64,000 bases of DNA from Candidatus Contubernalis alkalaceticus (GTDB lineage: Bacteria; Bacillota; Dethiobacteria; SKNC01). The position numbers and the translations under genes are program-made. The notes beneath the pieces are model-generated. The model was not told the DNA's origin, did not search any database, and worked only from the letters and a program-made list of their open reading frames with translations. Location: the NCBI RefSeq assembly GCF_022558445.1, contig NZ_CP054699.1, positions 1,816,001 to 1,880,000 on the forward strand, read 5' to 3'. This document shows positions 35,041 through 45,046 of this stretch, one piece after another (the stretch's first letter is position 1; every line of letters begins with the position of its first letter).

Positions 35041-35823
35041 CTATGTTGTATTCCCGGGCAAGCAAGAAGTAAGGTACTTGACATAGGAAGCTTCCTCTTC
35101 CAGAGTTCCAAAAGCTTCATTGACCATGGTTATGGATGTTCCATTTTGGGGAGGAAGCAGTCCTTTGAAATTAATAGATCCTTTTCCCACCAGCAGGTGC
35201 TCGTCTTCTATTCCGTGGTTGTCATGGACATGTGCATGAACCAGAAATTCCCCCAGTTCCTGCACCCACTGTTCTATAGTTAAGTGTGAAAAGATATTGG
35301 CATGTCCAGTGTCCAGGCAGGCTTTAAAGTATTTACAGTCAAAGGATTTCAATAATTCTACCATGTGTCCTGGTTTTTTATCCCATATATTTTCCAACAC
35401 TGCGGTGATTCCGGCATTTTCACACTTGGGCAGAAATTTGTCCCAGAATAGGGAGCAGTTTTCCAACCAGTTTTCTTTGTATCCGGGATAATTCATCAGA
35501 GTATTGTAACAGGAATGAACCACCAAAGTAGTACACCCCAGCTCAATTCCAAATTCTAGAGCAGCAGAAAATCTTTTATCTGCCAATTCCCTGACCATGG
35601 AATCCATACTGCTGAGAGCCAGCTCTTTAAAAGGGCCGTGCAGCGAAATTGTTCCCTTGAAGTCCCTTAATATCTTCTGATAATTTTTGATGATATCTTT
35701 GGCGTACACGTCAATGTTATCAGGTAGTACAAATTCCTGAATTTCTATATGCTGGAATTGATTTGAATAAAATTCCGGGTCCTCTTCCAAAAGCTGTAAG
35801 TACAGGCCGGTACCGATTTTCAT
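35041..35823 (-). CDS. Sugar phosphate isomerase/epimerase-like TIM barrel (AP endonuclease 2 family)
   Basis: 260 residues from ATG 35823 (GAGGGG seven bases upstream). Metal-binding xylose-isomerase-like TIM-barrel residues are visible in ISLHGPFKEL, LVVHSCYN, VLENIWDKKP, ACLDTGHANIFSH and VHAHVHDNHGIEDEHLLVGKG. The family isomerises or epimerises sugars; a close relative is endonuclease IV, but the DNA-binding loops are not evident. The substrate is unknown. Monocistronic. Confidence 0.85.
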   Translation of the reverse strand: MKIGTGLYLQLLEEDPEFYSNQFQHIEIQEFVLPDNIDVYAKDIIKNYQKILRDFKGTISLHGPFKELALSSMDSMVRELADKRFSAALEFGIELGCTTLVVHSCYNTLMNYPGYKENWLENCSLFWDKFLPKCENAGITAVLENIWDKKPGHMVELLKSFDCKYFKACLDTGHANIFSHLTIEQWVQELGEFLVHAHVHDNHGIEDEHLLVGKGSINFKGLLPPQNGTSITMVNEAFGTLEEEASYVKYLTSCLPGNTT

Positions 35824-35948
35824 TATGTATCCCCTCAATTTAGTAAAATTTTTAATGATAATAATAAAGTAGTTAGTTCATTTTGCCCCAATAGATAAAA
35901 AAAGCTTCTGGGAATAATATTCTTTAGAGTTTATCTCCTTTTTTTTTG

Positions 35949-36055
35949 GTATAAGACCCCCACCTCTAAGCGTTAGCGTAGGTGGGGCTTTTAATCAGGT
36001 GGAGTAGAGTCTCCACCTGATTCCCCGATATTTTTAGCTTGCTGAAACGAGTTCA
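35949..36055 (+). repeat. Dispersed triple-hairpin element, full copy 1
   Basis: About 107 bases from TATAAGACCCCC to GAGTTCAC. Three hairpins lie in tandem: arms CCCCACCT/AGGTGGGG around CTAAGCGTTAGCG; a 12-bp stem AATCAGGTGGAG/CTCCACCTGATT; and an imperfect TTTTAGC-TTGCTGAAA. A near-identical copy lies at 61611-61715, a short form at 8653-8697 and a right end alone at 59400-59422. The design resembles non-autonomous IS200/IS605-type or REP elements; no transposase is attached. The 354-base gap that contains it shows nothing else. Confidence 0.85.
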
Positions 36056-36177
36056 CTCTTTGCGGTTAATTATACAAAAGAAAAAGTATTTTATCAATGA
36101 TACATGATAAAAATACTTTAAAGATAACAAACTGACTCAATTGTGTCACCAGGATATTTTTAAGAGACTAAAAAGAC

Positions 36178-36966
36178 TTATAGTTCCCCGTACTCCAGCT
36201 GACTTCTCTCGTTGAAAAAAGTTTTATATCCCAGCTGGACCATCACAAACACGGTGAGAGAAACACTTCCCATAATACCCAGCATAATGGCAATTTGATA
36301 CTCGATGGCCGTAAGGGGTGATACACCCGAGAGAATTTGCCCGGTCATCATTCCCGGCAAAAAGACAATCCCCATACCCACCATGGAATTGATGGTGGGC
36401 AGAATGGCTGCGGTAAAAGCGTCGTTAACAATGCTCTTGGTGGCCCGTTCCGGGGTAGCCCCCAGCATCAGGGCTCCTTCCACCAGGTCCTTTCTGTTTT
36501 TTATTCCATCAATTAGTCGTTCTGCCCCCAAGGAAATGCCGGTCATGGAGTTGCCAATAATCATTCCGGCAATGGGAATAAAATATCGGGTTTCATACCA
36601 GGGACTAAGGCCTATAACCACCAGCAGAAAAAAAAGAATAGTCAGGGTAGTGCCGGATATCATAGAAAGAGAAATTACCTTTCTCAGGCGTCGGTTAATT
36701 TTTACTTTAATACGACTGTAGATGTTGCGAATGGCGAAGTACTCCATGAATACCAGGGCCCCAATAGAAAGCAGATAATGATTTACTGTGAACATATAAA
36801 CCAGGACATACCCCATGATAATTAACTGTATGGTCATACGCAGCGATGAAATAAGAATTTCCTTTTCTTTGCCGATACCCTGTCTTCGGGTGATTGCCAA
36901 TAGAATAATTAAAAAAATATAGGCGGCAAAAAGCTGTATTACACCGATTTCAATAATTCCGTTCAT
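36178..36966 (-). CDS. fetB: FetB-type iron export ABC permease
   Basis: 262 residues with six to seven membrane helices. Family segments: RRQGIGKEKEILISSLRMTIQLIIMGYVL, FMEYFAIRNIYSR, PIAGMIIGNSMTGISLGAERL, GALMLGATPERAT and MVGMGIVFLPGMMTGQILSGVSPLTAIEYQI. E. coli FetA-FetB exports iron under oxidative stress. It lies 6 bases after the ATPase gene and downstream of a PadR regulator. Confidence 0.92.
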   Translation of the reverse strand: MNGIIEIGVIQLFAAYIFLIILLAITRRQGIGKEKEILISSLRMTIQLIIMGYVLVYMFTVNHYLLSIGALVFMEYFAIRNIYSRIKVKINRRLRKVISLSMISGTTLTILFFLLVVIGLSPWYETRYFIPIAGMIIGNSMTGISLGAERLIDGIKNRKDLVEGALMLGATPERATKSIVNDAFTAAILPTINSMVGMGIVFLPGMMTGQILSGVSPLTAIEYQIAIMLGIMGSVSLTVFVMVQLGYKTFFNERSQLEYGEL

Positions 36967-36972
36967 CTTACC

Positions 36973-37611
36973 TTACCCCCCCTCTACCTGAGTAATTTTC
37001 CCTCGATCCATAGTAACAATGAACTCCCCATAGCTTCGAGCAATTCTTTTGGAATGAGTAACCATGACCAGGGTTTTCTTTTTTTTCTTGGTAAAGCTCA
37101 CCATTTGCTCAATAATCATTTCTTCCGTCTCATCGTCTAATGCTGAGGAGGGTTCATCCAAAAGGAAAACCTCAGGTTCCATCAACAATATCCTACAGAG
37201 GGCCAACCTCTGTTTTTCACCTCCAGATAATTCCAGTGCATTGTCAGAAAGATCTTTGCCCAATTTAACACTTTTTAAAAGCTGCCGCAATTCTCCCTCC
37301 GTAACCGGGGGCTTTTCGGAAAATTCCAGCCCAATAATCAAATTATCTAATATGGTTCCAGGAAATATTAAAGGAACCTGGGAAAGCATGACTACTTCCC
37401 GTCGAAGTTGAATGGGGTCATAATTCTGAAGATTTTTCCCCTGGTAAAATATATCTCCATTGTCACTGCTGATCATGTGGTTTAACAATTTTAAAAGTGT
37501 GGTCTTTCCACTACCACTTTCCCCTACAATGCAGGTGATTTTTCTTTGCGGTATTCTGAGCTGTTCAATTTTTAAGATATGCTTAAAGGATACATTTTTT
37601 AAAACAAACAC
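36973..37611 (-). CDS. fetA: FetA-type ABC ATPase
   Basis: 212 residues from GTG 37611, with GGGGAGGGG seven bases upstream (GTG 37632 is possible but has no site). Walker A GESGSGKTTLLKLL, Q-loop MLSQVPLIFPGT, signature ELSGGEKQRLALCR, Walker B VFLLDEPSSALDD and the H-loop TH are intact. It pairs with the FetB permease that follows. A PadR gene lies 22 bases upstream in the same operon. Confidence 0.92.
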   Translation of the reverse strand: MFVLKNVSFKHILKIEQLRIPQRKITCIVGESGSGKTTLLKLLNHMISSDNGDIFYQGKNLQNYDPIQLRREVVMLSQVPLIFPGTILDNLIIGLEFSEKPPVTEGELRQLLKSVKLGKDLSDNALELSGGEKQRLALCRILLMEPEVFLLDEPSSALDDETEEMIIEQMVSFTKKKKKTLVMVTHSKRIARSYGEFIVTMDRGKITQVEGG

Positions 37612-37633
37612 TTTTACACCCCTCCCCAACACT

Positions 37634-37945
37634 CTATATCTCTTGGATTTCTTTAAAAAGTTCCAAAGCTTTTTCCCGGGCTTCCTCCAACACTTCCTGT
37701 CCCTGGGCCGTGAGGGTATAGTATTTTCTAACCTTCCCCTCCACCACTTCCTCCTGCTTCTTTAGCAGGCCTTTGGACTCCATACTGTGCAGCAGCGGGT
37801 AAAGAGTCCCTGGGCTGATTTCATAACCATGTCTCTTCAACTCTTCAATCATGTATAATCCAAAAATAGGTTCTTTCCCTGCATGATAGAGAATGTGTAT
37901 CTGAACAAAACCTAAAAATAGCTTACGCAGCACCTGATCTTTCAT
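37634..37945 (-). CDS. PadR-family transcriptional regulator
   Basis: 103 residues from ATG 37945, with AGGAGG seven bases upstream; longer starts lie in the promoter. The winged-helix signature is clear: IHILYHAGKEPIFGLYMIEELKRHGYEISPGTLYPLLHSMESKGLL and VVEGKVRKYYTLTAQGQEVL. PadR proteins usually repress their own operon. It is the first gene of padR-fetA-fetB and probably controls iron or metal export. Confidence 0.93.
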   Translation of the reverse strand: MKDQVLRKLFLGFVQIHILYHAGKEPIFGLYMIEELKRHGYEISPGTLYPLLHSMESKGLLKKQEEVVEGKVRKYYTLTAQGQEVLEEAREKALELFKEIQEI

Positions 37946-37972
37946 AGGCATCCCTCCTAAAATCATATTTCG

Positions 37973-38016
37973 ATATCGCTTGTCGATATTGTAAACTAAA
38001 AATAATAATGTGTCAA
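37973..38016 (-). promoter_or_regulatory. Sigma-A promoter with overlapping palindrome for padR-fetAB
   Basis: On the minus strand, TTGACA (38011-38016) and TACAAT (37988-37993) are separated by exactly 17 bases, a consensus housekeeping promoter. An inverted repeat ATATCG-N5-CGATAT (37973-37989) overlaps the -10 box and the start region. Its place suggests the PadR operator for autorepression. Confidence 0.82.
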
Positions 38017-38056
38017 TAACTAAATTGACAAATGAATACAACTATTTCATAAATTA

Positions 38057-38995
38057 TTATCTATATCTGACCCCTTGAAAAGTAGACCTCCTCTTCAGCA
38101 GCTTCTCTACCTCCTGATGCAGCTGTGCTTTACCCTGCTTCCAGTGAGGAGCTATAAGCAGTTTTGGGTCCGTAACCTCACTCATCAGGCGGTGTATAAC
38201 CAGGTGGGGACTAATAAGTTCCAACACATTCACCAGTATTTCCAAATATTCTTCATAGGAAAATACTTTAAATTTATTTTGAGAGTATTCTTCAGCCATA
38301 GTTGTATTTTTTATCACCTGTAGATGGTGAATTTTAACACCATCAATTTGAGATGCATTTAAAAACCTGACGGTCTCCATTATCTCTTCCATACCTTCTC
38401 CCGGCAGGCCCAGGATAACATGGGCACAGATAAAAATTCCCCGATTTTTGGTTCTTTCTACGGCATCGCTAAAATGGGCTGCGGTGTGTCCTCGGTTAAT
38501 CCTCAAAAGGGTCTGGTCATGGGCTGACTGCAGGCCGTATTCCAGCCAAATATGTTTATCTTCAGCATACTCCTCCAAAATATCCAACACTTCATCAGAT
38601 ATGCAGTCGGGACGGGTAGATATGGAAAGCCCTATCACCTGATCTGAAGAGAGAGCTTCCCGGTACATTTTCTGTAAGAGGTTAGTTTTTCCGTACGTGT
38701 TTGTATAGGATTGGAAATAAGCTAAAAAACGGGTATTCTCCCGGCCTTTGGGGCTTAACCTTTCATAGGATGCCCTGATTTGTTCCTGTATAGAGCCGGG
38801 GGACGCAAGAAACGGGCTAAAGCTGGGATTGTAGCAGAAGTTACAACCCAATGCGGACAGGGTTCCGTCCCGATTGGGACAATCTAATCCAGCATGTACC
38901 GGTATCTTTCGAATACGAAAGGGGAAATGTTTTTCAAAAAATTCACTAAGCCGATAATGCCAGCCAAAAGGCTTATCTATCATTTCTTGAACCAT
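38057..38995 (-). CDS. TIGR01212-family radical SAM protein (YtqA-like)
   Basis: 312 residues. The distinctive iron-sulphur motif is CPNRDGTLSALGCNFC near residues 38-53 (wide CxnCxxC spacing), followed by YFQSYTNTYG, LSISTRPDCIS, WLEYGLQSAHDQTL, HVILGLPGEG and GVKIHHLQVIKNT. This matches YtqA/YhcC-type proteins, whose reaction is unknown though tRNA or cofactor modification has been suggested. It starts one base after mnmG ends, so the two are probably cotranscribed. Confidence 0.92.
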   Translation of the reverse strand: MVQEMIDKPFGWHYRLSEFFEKHFPFRIRKIPVHAGLDCPNRDGTLSALGCNFCYNPSFSPFLASPGSIQEQIRASYERLSPKGRENTRFLAYFQSYTNTYGKTNLLQKMYREALSSDQVIGLSISTRPDCISDEVLDILEEYAEDKHIWLEYGLQSAHDQTLLRINRGHTAAHFSDAVERTKNRGIFICAHVILGLPGEGMEEIMETVRFLNASQIDGVKIHHLQVIKNTTMAEEYSQNKFKVFSYEEYLEILVNVLELISPHLVIHRLMSEVTDPKLLIAPHWKQGKAQLHQEVEKLLKRRSTFQGVRYR

Positions 38996-40963
38996 TCAAT
39001 CACCTTCCCTTTTGCTACTATCCTGCTGCTTTTTGTTTTCTGCAATACTAGTATTATGCTGTTTCTTCTTTAGGTCCTTTTCTCTTCTGCTTTTCTCCAG
39101 GGAAACAGCCAGGATGGAGACATCCGAAGGAGAGACCCCGTCTATACGGGAGGCCTGACCCAGGGTTGTAGGAGCCTGACGGATCAATTTCTGCCTGGCT
39201 TCCGAGGACAGGTTATGAACTTTTTCGTAATCAAAATCTGGTGGAATCAGCTTCTTCTCCAGGTTTTGCATTTTTTTTACGCGGCTTAACTCTTTTTCAA
39301 TATATCCGCTGTATTTAATCTGGTTTTCCACTTCCCGGATTACCTCCAGAGAAGGGTCCCCCCCCCATTCATTGGGAAAAAGCTGGCTAAACAATCGGTA
39401 GCTCATCTCCGGCCTACGCAGCAGTTCTTCACCAGTACTTTTCTTGGAAAGGGGAGCCATACTGCGTTGGTTCAGCAGACTGTTGGTTTCTTCATTAGGA
39501 TAAAGCACATACTGACTGAGCCACCCCTTTTCCCTCTCTATAGCTTCTTTTTTTTCCATGTATTTGGCATAACGTTCTTCGGTCACCAATCCAATCTGAT
39601 ATCCGATTTCTGTAAGCCGAAGGTCCGCGTTCTCGTGACGCAAATGCAAACGGTATTCCGCCCGGGAGGTGAACACCCGATAAGGTTCTTCAATAATATC
39701 CTTAGTAATCAGGTCGTCAATTAAAACCCCCATGTAACCTTGGGATCTATCCAAAAACAAGGGTTCTTTCCCCTTACAAAAGTGAACGGCATTTACCCCA
39801 GCAAAAAGGCCCTGGGCCGCCGCTTCCTCGTAACCGGTGGTCCCGTTAATCTGTCCCGCCAGGAAAAGCCCTGAAATAATTTTTGTCTCCAGGGAAGGCT
39901 TCAATTGGGAAGGTGGAGCAAAATCATATTCAATAGCGTAGGCCGCTCGGGTAATCTCTGCCTTTTCCAGCCCCTTGATAGTTCGAAGGTATTTTAACTG
40001 AAGGTCCTCAGGAAAACTGGAAGACATCCCTTGAATATACATTTCTAAGGTGTCGTCCCCTTCAGGTTCAATAAATATCGGATGCCTGTCCCGTCCGGGG
40101 AAGCGGACTACCTTGCCCTCAATGGAGGGACAATAGCGGGGGCCTGCTCCTTTAATTAAACCGGCATAGAGGGAAGCTTGATCAATATTTTCTCGAATAA
40201 TCCGGTGGGTTTCGTGGTTGGTATAGGTCATCCAGCAGTGATACTGTAGTTTCTTTTCCGGAGGCGTCAGAAAAGAAAAATTACCTATATCCTGTTCTCC
40301 GGTTACCACTTCCAGGGAGTCCAAATCAATGCTGTCTTTATAAATTCTAGGGGGCGTGCCGGTCTTGAACCTTTCTAATCGAATACCAAGGGAAGCTAAG
40401 TTCTTTCCCAGATGTACTGAAGAAAGAGAATTGTTAGGCCCGGCATCATAAATATTATAGCCTAGGAATATTTTAGAGCGGAGATAAACGCCGGTGGTCA
40501 CTATCACCGTTTTTGCACGGTATATGCCTCCGTTCAGGGTCTTAACACCCTGCACTCTATTGTTTTCTACTATTATCTGGCTGGCCACCCCTTCCCTGAG
40601 CAGCAAGCCCTCTTGATTTTCCAGTGCCCATTTCATGGATCTCTGATATTCATTTTTGTTAATCTGTGCCCTAAGGGCTCTTACCGCCGGGCCCTTCTTG
40701 GTATTCAAGAGTCGAAGCTGCAGAGTATTCTGGTCAGCAGCAATACCCATCTGTCCGCCCAGGGCGTCAATTTCTTTTACCAGATGACCTTTGGCCGGCC
40801 CCCCAATTGAAGGGTTACAGGCCATATGAGCCACCTGGTCTAAGTTTAAAGTTATTAACAGCGCTGTACAGCCCAGACGGGCGGCAGCCAGAGCGGCTTC
40901 ACACCCTGCATGTCCAGCTCCAATAACTATTACATCGAATACGTTGGAATGTTCCTCATTCAT
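38996..40963 (-). CDS. mnmG: tRNA uridine-5-carboxymethylaminomethyl(34) synthesis enzyme MnmG
   Basis: 655 residues. FAD site [21 protein letters not shown], then [45 protein letters not shown], the catalytic Cys segment [31 protein letters not shown] and the C-terminal [12 protein letters not shown]. With MnmE it modifies U34 of tRNAs using methylene-THF, FAD and GTP. mnmE is not in the window. Length is slightly above the usual 625-630 because of a Lys/Arg/Gln-rich tail of about 25 residues. Confidence 0.96.
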   Translation of the reverse strand: MNEEHSNVFDVIVIGAGHAGCEAALAAARLGCTALLITLNLDQVAHMACNPSIGGPAKGHLVKEIDALGGQMGIAADQNTLQLRLLNTKKGPAVRALRAQINKNEYQRSMKWALENQEGLLLREGVASQIIVENNRVQGVKTLNGGIYRAKTVIVTTGVYLRSKIFLGYNIYDAGPNNSLSSVHLGKNLASLGIRLERFKTGTPPRIYKDSIDLDSLEVVTGEQDIGNFSFLTPPEKKLQYHCWMTYTNHETHRIIRENIDQASLYAGLIKGAGPRYCPSIEGKVVRFPGRDRHPIFIEPEGDDTLEMYIQGMSSSFPEDLQLKYLRTIKGLEKAEITRAAYAIEYDFAPPSQLKPSLETKIISGLFLAGQINGTTGYEEAAAQGLFAGVNAVHFCKGKEPLFLDRSQGYMGVLIDDLITKDIIEEPYRVFTSRAEYRLHLRHENADLRLTEIGYQIGLVTEERYAKYMEKKEAIEREKGWLSQYVLYPNEETNSLLNQRSMAPLSKKSTGEELLRRPEMSYRLFSQLFPNEWGGDPSLEVIREVENQIKYSGYIEKELSRVKKMQNLEKKLIPPDFDYEKVHNLSSEARQKLIRQAPTTLGQASRIDGVSPSDVSILAVSLEKSRREKDLKKKQHNTSIAENKKQQDSSKREGD

Positions 40964-41093
40964 ACTTTTTCACCTCGAAATAGATATATTCCTTATTCAT
41001 TTCCATAGTCTTCCTAAACTATTCTTCAAGAAATTCTTCTTATAATCATAGATTGAATTATAAACATAGTAAAGTATTATTTCTTAAAAACAT

Positions 41094-41119
41094 AAAATAC
41101 CGCCCCGGGGCAGTATTTT
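41094..41119. terminator. Bidirectional intrinsic terminator
   Basis: AAAATACCGCCCC pairs with GGGGCAGTATTTT without a loop spacer beyond the centre; T-rich sequence continues on the minus strand. It ends the methylase gene at 41220. Confidence 0.75.
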
Positions 41120-41219
41120 AACGATAATAATTCAGGAATATATTTGTGACACATATAAAATGATAGATCGTATTCTCGTGACCTCCGGTAAGTCAAATAA
41201 ATTTTTTGGTTTTATAATT

Positions 41220-41927
41220 TTAGTACATTTTAATTATTATTAACAGTTCCCCTTCTATCTCTTTCTTTTCCAAATCATCCTTACCTAGAGATAAAAACTC
41301 ATTTTGTTGTTTTGAATAAACTAAAAAATAAGTTTTTTCTATTAAATTCAGTTTCTCCAGGTTTTCTAAAGTTACCTTTAGTTTATTATCTCCCTTAAAT
41401 ATCACCAAGGCATCAAAGGCCTGGGAGAAATCAGACAGGTTCTGGTAAGAAACCGGAGCCTGCAGGACCGCTAATTTTTCATTTTCCATAACCAAAGGAA
41501 TTTTAAGAAAACCGGTTCCAGCGCTGAAAAGATTGATACCCGGTATAATCTCTATTGGTACATCATCCATTTCTCCCTCCAGCATATCCACCAGATATGA
41601 AAAGGTGCTAAACAGTACCGGGTCTTCAGGTACCGCAAATGCTACTTTTACACCCTCTTCCAAATAACCTTGGATAATTCTAGCCGTATTAATCCAGAAA
41701 TCCATAAAAGTATGACAGCGTCCTTTCCAAGGTAAGACAATTTCTCGATGTTTATCTGCGGCTTCTTTCAGATGATGAACAATAACAGATAATGCTGAAT
41801 TCTCCTCTTCCCGCTCATTCCGAAGGGTGAGGATAATGTCAGCGTCATTCAAGATTTTTAAGGCCTTTAACGTTATCAGTTCCGGGTCCCCCGGCCCGGT
41901 ACCCACCCCGTATAAAATACCTTTCAT
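41220..41927 (-). CDS. Tetrapyrrole methylase, probably precorrin-2/cobalt-factor II C20-methyltransferase
   Basis: 235 residues from ATG 41927, with AAGGGGGA upstream. Family features are GVGTGPGDPELITLKALKIL (SAM-binding loop), VAFAVPEDPVLFSTFSYL, and IEIIPGINLFSAGTGFLKIPL. This fits CobI/CbiL, which adds the C20 methyl group in cobalamin synthesis. The conserved region is intact but the C-terminal part diverges. No other cob/cbi gene is adjacent, so the assignment within the methylase family is a best match only. Confidence 0.75.
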   Translation of the reverse strand: MKGILYGVGTGPGDPELITLKALKILNDADIILTLRNEREEENSALSVIVHHLKEAADKHREIVLPWKGRCHTFMDFWINTARIIQGYLEEGVKVAFAVPEDPVLFSTFSYLVDMLEGEMDDVPIEIIPGINLFSAGTGFLKIPLVMENEKLAVLQAPVSYQNLSDFSQAFDALVIFKGDNKLKVTLENLEKLNLIEKTYFLVYSKQQNEFLSLGKDDLEKKEIEGELLIIIKMY

Positions 41928-42102
41928 GATTTTTCCCCCTTGCAGCAAATTTTTCTTAAACTATACTGCAGCTCAATTCCAACGAATTCTCCGTACTGCT
42001 GTCTTAGTCCATTGTCCAGATGCAGATTTGTATATAATTATTTTCTTTCAAGAGGATCAATTATCCTGCCAGGATACAGCCAATGCAGCCTGTTTTGTGG
42101 AT

Positions 42103-44199
42103 TTAATCCTGGACCTGGGAGAAAAGCTGTTCTGGACTGTGTATGGGAGAAAGACAGGAAAAATTGCGGCATACATAGGCAGTAGTTTTACCCTCAAGGC
42201 TCTTTTGTTCCCGTGTGTAAGGTGCCAGCTCGTTGATGAGCTTTTCCTCTTCAGTGTTTTTAATATCCTTAAAAATTATTACCTTGTTTGGAACAAAAGA
42301 GCTGTATAATCTATCAAGCATCTCCCGGGAGATAGGATCTTGTTTCTCACCAACAATTACAATTTCTACAGCCGGCCCCAGGGTAAAATCAATAGCAGAT
42401 AGAAACTGTGTGCTTGCAGCAGGATGTTGGCTTATTTCTCCTGCAAAAGCATTTCCTATTTGAACCGACTTTTTCTCCAAGCTTGTGTCTCCCGTTAAAC
42501 GGGCCAGGCGAATCAAATTCAGGGCGGTGACGGAATTGGCAGAAGGGATGGCTCCATCATAAATTTCTTTAGGACGCAAGGGGAGGTCTTCACTGTCCTC
42601 TGCTGTAAAATAAAGGCCTCCTATTTCCTTATCCCAGAACAAATGGATCAGTATATCGTTCAGCCGCAGGGCATTTTCCAGGTATTTCCCCTTGAAGGTA
42701 GCTTCATAAAGCTCCAGGAGCCCCCAAATTAAAAAGGCATAGTCGTCTGCATGACCGGGTAGGTTGGAGGGGCCTTCCCGGTAACTCTTAAGCAGCCTAC
42801 CCTGGGGAGTCCTCAGATTTGTTAAAACAAAATCTGCAGCTTTCCGGGCGGCACGGATATATTTTTCCTCCTTTAAAGCACTTCCCGCCCTGGCCATGGC
42901 GGCAATCATCAGCCCGTTCCAGTCAGTTAGAATTTTATCATCCAGGTGCGGCCTGATTCTTTTTTCTCTTTTTATAAAAAGCTTATTTTTTATATTATTA
43001 ATTTCATCCTTCAGCAGAGCTTTGTCTATTTTAAGTTCTCTCGCCAATTCTTCCACAGATTTCTTTAGAAACAAAATATTTTTACCGTTTCTTTTTCCAG
43101 TGGCTTCATCTCGAAAATTCCCTTCATCTCTAGTATTAAAAACCCGGGCAGCAATGTTGTACTGATTTTCCTCCAGAATTTCTTTCATCTCCCTGGTTTC
43201 CCAGACATAAAACTTTCCCTCTTCTCCTTCGCTGTCAGCATCTTCAGCAGAGTAAAAGCCGCCTTCTGCTGATACCATGTCTCTCAGCACATAGGACATA
43301 ATCTCTTTTACTTTATCTCTGTAATCTTCCTTTCCAGTAACCTGATAGGCCTCAATATAAGCCATGCTTAAAAGGGCCTGGTCATACAGCATCTTCTCAA
43401 AGTGAGGTAGAAGCCACTCCCGATTTGTAGAATAGCGGTGAAAACCATAGCCTAAATGGTCATAAATTCCTCCTCGGGACATATTCTCAAGGGTTTTCTC
43501 TACCATTTCCAGCGCTTTCTCTTCTCCGGTTCGCTTATGGTAACGCAATAGAAAAGTAAGGTAATGGGGGGTGGGAAACTTAGGAGCTGAACCAAACCCT
43601 CCCCATACTTTATCAAAACGTTGAGCCAGAGAGTCGTAGGCTTCGTCCAGGGATTCTATTCCCAAAGATATTTCCACTTCATCCTTTTCATAGATATTCT
43701 TCTTCAAGTGTCCCAGTAAATTCTCCGCAGATTCTAAAAGGTCTTCCCGTTCATTTTTCCACAGGTGGGCAACTCTGTCCACCAGCTCCATCAGACCCGG
43801 TCTACCCTGTATGCTTTTTTTAGGGAAGTAGGTGCCGGCAAAAAACGGTTTCTTGTCCGGGGTTAAAAAAATGGTCAAGGGCCAACCTCCCCGGCCGGTC
43901 ATGGCCTGGCAGACCGTCATGTAAACAGAATCCACATCAGGACGTTCCTCCCGGTCCACCTTGATGCACACGAAATGCTTGTTAAGAATTTCTGCGGCAT
44001 CTTCCTTTTCAAAAGATTCCCTCTCCATAACATGACACCAGTGACAGGTTGAATATCCTATACTTAAAAATATCGGTTTATCCTCCTGCAACGCCTTTTC
44101 AAAAGCCTCGTTCCCCCAGGGATACCAGTCCACCGGATTATAGGCATGCTGCAGCAGGTATGGACTTTTTTCAAAAATCAGCCGGTTTTCCTTATTCAA
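42103..44199 (-). CDS. YyaL-like protein: thioredoxin-like (DUF255) and six-hairpin domains
   Basis: 698 residues. The N-terminus shows [25 protein letters not shown], then the thioredoxin-like motif [17 protein letters not shown] and [14 protein letters not shown], the hallmark of DUF255/SPATA20 proteins. The remaining residues (about 190-690) form a six-hairpin-glycosidase-like barrel ([56 protein letters not shown]). The family's biochemical function is unsettled; a thiol-linked role is suggested by the CxxC. Monocistronic. Confidence 0.93.
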   Translation of the reverse strand: MNKENRLIFEKSPYLLQHAYNPVDWYPWGNEAFEKALQEDKPIFLSIGYSTCHWCHVMERESFEKEDAAEILNKHFVCIKVDREERPDVDSVYMTVCQAMTGRGGWPLTIFLTPDKKPFFAGTYFPKKSIQGRPGLMELVDRVAHLWKNEREDLLESAENLLGHLKKNIYEKDEVEISLGIESLDEAYDSLAQRFDKVWGGFGSAPKFPTPHYLTFLLRYHKRTGEEKALEMVEKTLENMSRGGIYDHLGYGFHRYSTNREWLLPHFEKMLYDQALLSMAYIEAYQVTGKEDYRDKVKEIMSYVLRDMVSAEGGFYSAEDADSEGEEGKFYVWETREMKEILEENQYNIAARVFNTRDEGNFRDEATGKRNGKNILFLKKSVEELARELKIDKALLKDEINNIKNKLFIKREKRIRPHLDDKILTDWNGLMIAAMARAGSALKEEKYIRAARKAADFVLTNLRTPQGRLLKSYREGPSNLPGHADDYAFLIWGLLELYEATFKGKYLENALRLNDILIHLFWDKEIGGLYFTAEDSEDLPLRPKEIYDGAIPSANSVTALNLIRLARLTGDTSLEKKSVQIGNAFAGEISQHPAASTQFLSAIDFTLGPAVEIVIVGEKQDPISREMLDRLYSSFVPNKVIIFKDIKNTEEEKLINELAPYTREQKSLEGKTTAYVCRNFSCLSPIHSPEQLFSQVQD

Positions 44200-44678
44200 A
44201 ATAACACCTCCATTTTTAGTTTTACATATATCATAAAATGTGAATTAATAATATTATATCTTACATAATAACCGTTATAGATTAATTTTCCATAACTATC
44301 TTAAAATTAAGTCAAGGGGACGGTTCTATGGTCTTATTTTCTACTTCTGATAATTCTGCTGTTATTTATTGGACATTTAAACTTTTGGCCTGCTCCAATG
44401 AGTGAATAATTTGCTTATATTATCTTTTACAAATAATAAAAGAATATTTGATATTATTTTTAACTTTCTTCCTTATTTTTTTTCACACAAACAAGAAAGA
44501 ATTTTCTTTTATACTGGAGTTAGTTGTTTTCATCAAAAAAACACCTGATTTAAAATTTCAGGTGTTTTTATTTAAGCTATTAAATATTCCATTTCTTTTT
44601 AAGGTCGGGAATTAGCTGCACAAGGAACCCCTTTGAGACTTATTAAACATATAACCATTAGAGCCTTTAAAGTGGTCT
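44200..44678. other. Intergenic region without genes
   Basis: 479 AT-rich bases. Only a hairpin terminator at 44536-44570 and a short GGGGACGGTTCT-type sequence at 44316 stand out. The latter resembles fragments of the GGGGACGTACC repeats at 53572 and 59508. No open frame of note. Confidence 0.5.
44536..44570. terminator. Bidirectional intrinsic terminator
   Basis: AAAAACACCTGA pairs with TCAGGTGTTTTT around a short AT-rich loop. It lies about 110 bases after the stop of the DUF192 gene on the minus strand. Confidence 0.85.
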
Positions 44679-45044
44679 TCAGTCATCATTTATATTCTTA
44701 AGATGAAGAATGTCGCCTTCTCCTGTAGAGGTGGCAGAAATAGTACCGGCGGGAAGTTCAACTACATATTTAGACCCTTTCACTATTGGTCCCAGGCGGT
44801 TGGGCCTTAGGTTTTCCACCACTTTCAACACCTTATGTTCTAAAGAAACATATAAAACATCGATAGGAAACTTCATCCCCATGCAGTGCACACTGCTGCA
44901 GGGTATAATTACTAATCCTCCCTGAGGGGGAAGGCATTTTTTGCCCAAGAGGCCTTTCAGCCTGGGAAAAAAACTGTCGGCAACACAAGCCCTTTGAGCC
45001 AGGAAGCTATCCCGAGTTTCGTTGAAAATGCATACTTCCTTCAT
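44679..45044 (-). CDS. DUF192 family protein
   Basis: 121 residues. Family segments: LAQRACVADSFFPRLKGLLGKKCLP, GLVIIPCSSVHCMGMKFPIDVLYVS, VENLRPNRLGPIVKGSKYVVELPAGT. DUF192 is a small beta-barrel domain of unknown function, often secreted in other species; this copy has no signal peptide. It follows the amidohydrolase with a 2-base gap, so the two share an operon. Confidence 0.9.
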   Translation of the reverse strand: MKEVCIFNETRDSFLAQRACVADSFFPRLKGLLGKKCLPPQGGLVIIPCSSVHCMGMKFPIDVLYVSLEHKVLKVVENLRPNRLGPIVKGSKYVVELPAGTISATSTGEGDILHLKNINDD

Positions 45045-45046
45045 GA

